A stretch of 64,000 nucleotides of DNA, from positions 13,844,868 to 13,908,867 of the forward strand of contig OX424555.1 in the NCBI GenBank assembly GCA_949152475.1, written 5' to 3'. Position 1 is the stretch's first letter; the number at the start of each line of letters is the position of its first letter. Below are positions 62,342 to 64,000 of the stretch, piece by piece. Origin of the DNA: Terebella lapidaria (Eukaryota > Annelida > Polychaeta > Terebellida > Terebellidae). A program made the position numbers and the translations under genes. Under the pieces are notes generated by a model. It was given only the letters and a program-made list of their open reading frames with translations, did no database searches and had not been told where the DNA came from.

Positions 62342-63444
62342 CTGTAACGACAAACGGAGGACAAAACATGAACTCACGGCCTGTCGCTGGGGTAGAGGTG
62401 CACGATGAACAATCTATCCATGGAGTTTGTCCCTACGCGTGGTTAATGATAAACGCATATTCCCCCATTTACGTGGGCAGGAGCGTCTAGAACCAGCTTG
62501 TTCCAGGGCATACGATGTATCGGTGACGAGCTCAGCGAGGTTAATGAGAAACTAAAGCATATCGCCTTGCACGGACAAAGGCACAATAATTGCGAGCTTC
62601 CACTACGCTGGTGTGCGATTTTTTTTACCGACGACCGGGTTTGTTCGCCAACATTATCGGGCAAGACGATCAAAAAGATACCGTTGTCGGTACCAATGTA
62701 CGACAATAAAACGGCCAAGTAAGGAGATTACTTTCTGCGCCCGGCGTCCATTTTATGTGCGTTCAATGTGCGCAAAACTTAACGAAGTGACAAACGACAT
62801 AGCGGAACAGCACAAAACGTAGTCCTAAAACACTGCTCTGACAACATAACGTGTCCAGCCTCGCGGGAAGCGCGCCTCTACTGGAGTCGGTTATGGACGA
62901 CAATCCCTCGGCTTAACGTGTGCATTTCGGTCTCCTATTGTCATCACTGTTGGCAATGCATTCCCCGTGTAATTTTGGCATTAAGCGCTGATATTAACAG
63001 TGTTACGCTCGTCTCGTCGACGATTTTTCTGCGTCGATTCGAATCGAGATGTTTCAACAATTAATGAGCAGGGAGTCGCTGGATTCTGCCCTGTCTGAAG
63101 TCCGCCATGTTCAGCCATTTTAATATTAATACCTGCCAATCAAGGGGAGACATCGGCAAATTACCCAGTGTCACTTCCAAGCACACTCCAGTCAGAAAAC
63201 GCCTTGCACATTTCAGACAGCAAGCTTAACTGCTTTCAGATAAGATTCCTCAATAGATCCAATTTTCTTCGCCACGTAAAATTGCGCAATTTGTCAGTTG
63301 GTAGCTTTGAAAAACGTACGCGAATCTCCTGATCTTAGTATTTTCATTAGAATTACTTGGTCGGTGAATTAGTCCATGTGCAGCCATTACTATTTACTGT
63401 AATTGAGGAGTATTCAATAGGTGTGTAGCAGTGGTTGTATGTAC
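62342..63444 (-). other. Putative intron between the fibronectin and terminal exons
   Basis: About 1.1 kb, GT at the donor (63444) and AG at the acceptor (62342-62343). It is less AT-rich than the array. It has overlapping short open frames on both strands (62443-62822), but none has a domain or matching splice phases I can support. A skipped exon cannot be excluded. Confidence 0.5.
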
Positions 63445-63606
63445 CTGCGTTATTGCCGGCCGTCAGTTCACTGATAAGGCTGGGCGTGTCGCCATGACTA
63501 CTGCGGACCACCACTCGGACCTGGTACGTCTTACCGACCTCCAGCTCCTCCAGGCGGGCAAACTTGTCCACCGGCGTGTCGTCTGTTGACCGCCAGTATA
63601 AAGCAC
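63445..63606 (-). CDS. Internal exon: second half of a fibronectin type III domain
   Basis: A 162-base exon on the minus strand, bounded by acceptor GAGCAG and donor GTACAT, phase 1 at both ends, gives about 54 residues from ALYWRSTDDTPV to SELTAGNNA. It contains the Fn3 C-terminal pattern: a Leu pair before a turn (ARLEELEVGKTY), the Tyr corner residue, then QVRVVVRSSHGDTPSLIS with the alternating F strand and the G-strand turn. The first half of the domain should lie on an upstream exon beyond 64000. A symmetric phase-1 border is usual for Fn3 modules. Fn3 repeats followed by a hydrophobic tail suggest a neural-adhesion or receptor-like surface protein. The exact gene is not recognised. Confidence 0.75.
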
Positions 63607-64000
63607 CTGCTCCACACACAAACACGTCGTAATGGCAGATGAACATAACAAAAGAACGACATACACATGTGAATATATATTAAATAAAATCACAGCAAAT
63701 GAAACCGCATTAGACTTCGATTTTGAGTGGGTTAGTTTATGGGAAGATAAATACACGTTTATTCAATTCAATGGGAGTGTCCAATGGGAGATATACTGGA
63801 ACCTCATTTTCCACATATATTCAGCAGTACACCATGCCGGTAATTATAAGGACTACATAAAGGTCTACATAGAGGCATAGTTAGGCGACCAGCACACTGA
63901 TCACATCTCGTGCGACATAAAAGGAACCAATTATCAGAGCATATTGGGAAGTCACTGACTGTGATAAAATTCCAGACAGCCTTGTGTCGGTGATATATAT
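63607..64000 (-). other. Upstream intron, partial
   Basis: AT-rich sequence before the Fn3 exon. I found no half-domain exon in the remaining 390 bases. A plus-strand 82-codon frame (63632-63880) lies here but has no domain or splice support. Confidence 0.45.

Noticed and set aside
62443-62822. Overlapping open frames in the putative intron
   Set aside because: No domain, no supported splice borders, and frames occur on both strands.
63632-63880. 82-codon plus-strand frame near the right edge
   Set aside because: It lies in an AT-rich intron region next to a minus-strand exon, with no recognisable domain.

Overview
The window looks like animal DNA, most likely from a marine invertebrate. 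A mollusc or other lophotrochozoan is my guess, based on the style of the AGGTCA-rich tandem elements; no single base proves it. It is AT-rich and non-coding for about 61 kb. The only credible host gene is at the right edge, where two exons on the minus strand (63445-63606 and 62193-62341) encode the second half of a fibronectin type III domain and a hydrophobic C-terminal tail. This is the 3' end of a cell-surface adhesion-type protein, GPI-anchored or single-pass. Putative poly(A) signals follow at 61825-61830 and 61787-61792.

Positions 1 to about 61270 are one higher-order tandem array of about eleven units (called U0-U10 here). They share a common order of segments and differ mainly in nested insertions. 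Two unit classes alternate irregularly. 'A' units are about 5.6-6.0 kb without extra insertions: U1, U3, U4, U5, U6, U8 and part of U10. 'B' units are diverged: U2 and U9 are full, and fragments lie at 37231-38826 and 45089-46489. U3 and U4 are almost identical, so either duplication was recent or the assembly has doubled a copy. U0 is the most diverged and carries an inverted segment and a 21-bp minisatellite in both orientations.

The array serves as a dated archive of mobile elements, because many insertions can be compared with an empty copy elsewhere in the window. (1) A young non-autonomous LTR retroelement (10858-15098) has 895-bp LTRs that differ at about five positions, a GTAG target duplication, a primer-site-like sequence and a polypurine tract. 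It has no recognisable protease, RT, RNase H or integrase. Its GC-rich interior carries two overlapping open frames: one repeat-rich, the other with two C2H2 zinc fingers and a coiled coil. Its empty site survives at 54151-54154. (2) Helitron/HINE- or 'pearl'-like elements come in three variants. Type I has a core of about a dozen 134-bp repeats full of AGGTCA half-sites (15616-17842, 54670-56517). Type II is present in most A units. A third, inverted variant has hairpin ends (47566-48484). (3) Several MITE-like inverted-repeat elements lie at 3038-3382, 9685-9803, 53606-53710 and 33115-33792. (4) A 366-bp insertion unique to U4 (27962-28327) is built from inverted and local array sequence.

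I see no tRNA, rRNA, CRISPR or complete host gene. The many short open frames across the array are chance frames copied by duplication. The most novel candidate system is the pol-less LTR element, whose GCGGAAG-type repeat runs through both its LTRs and its coding part.
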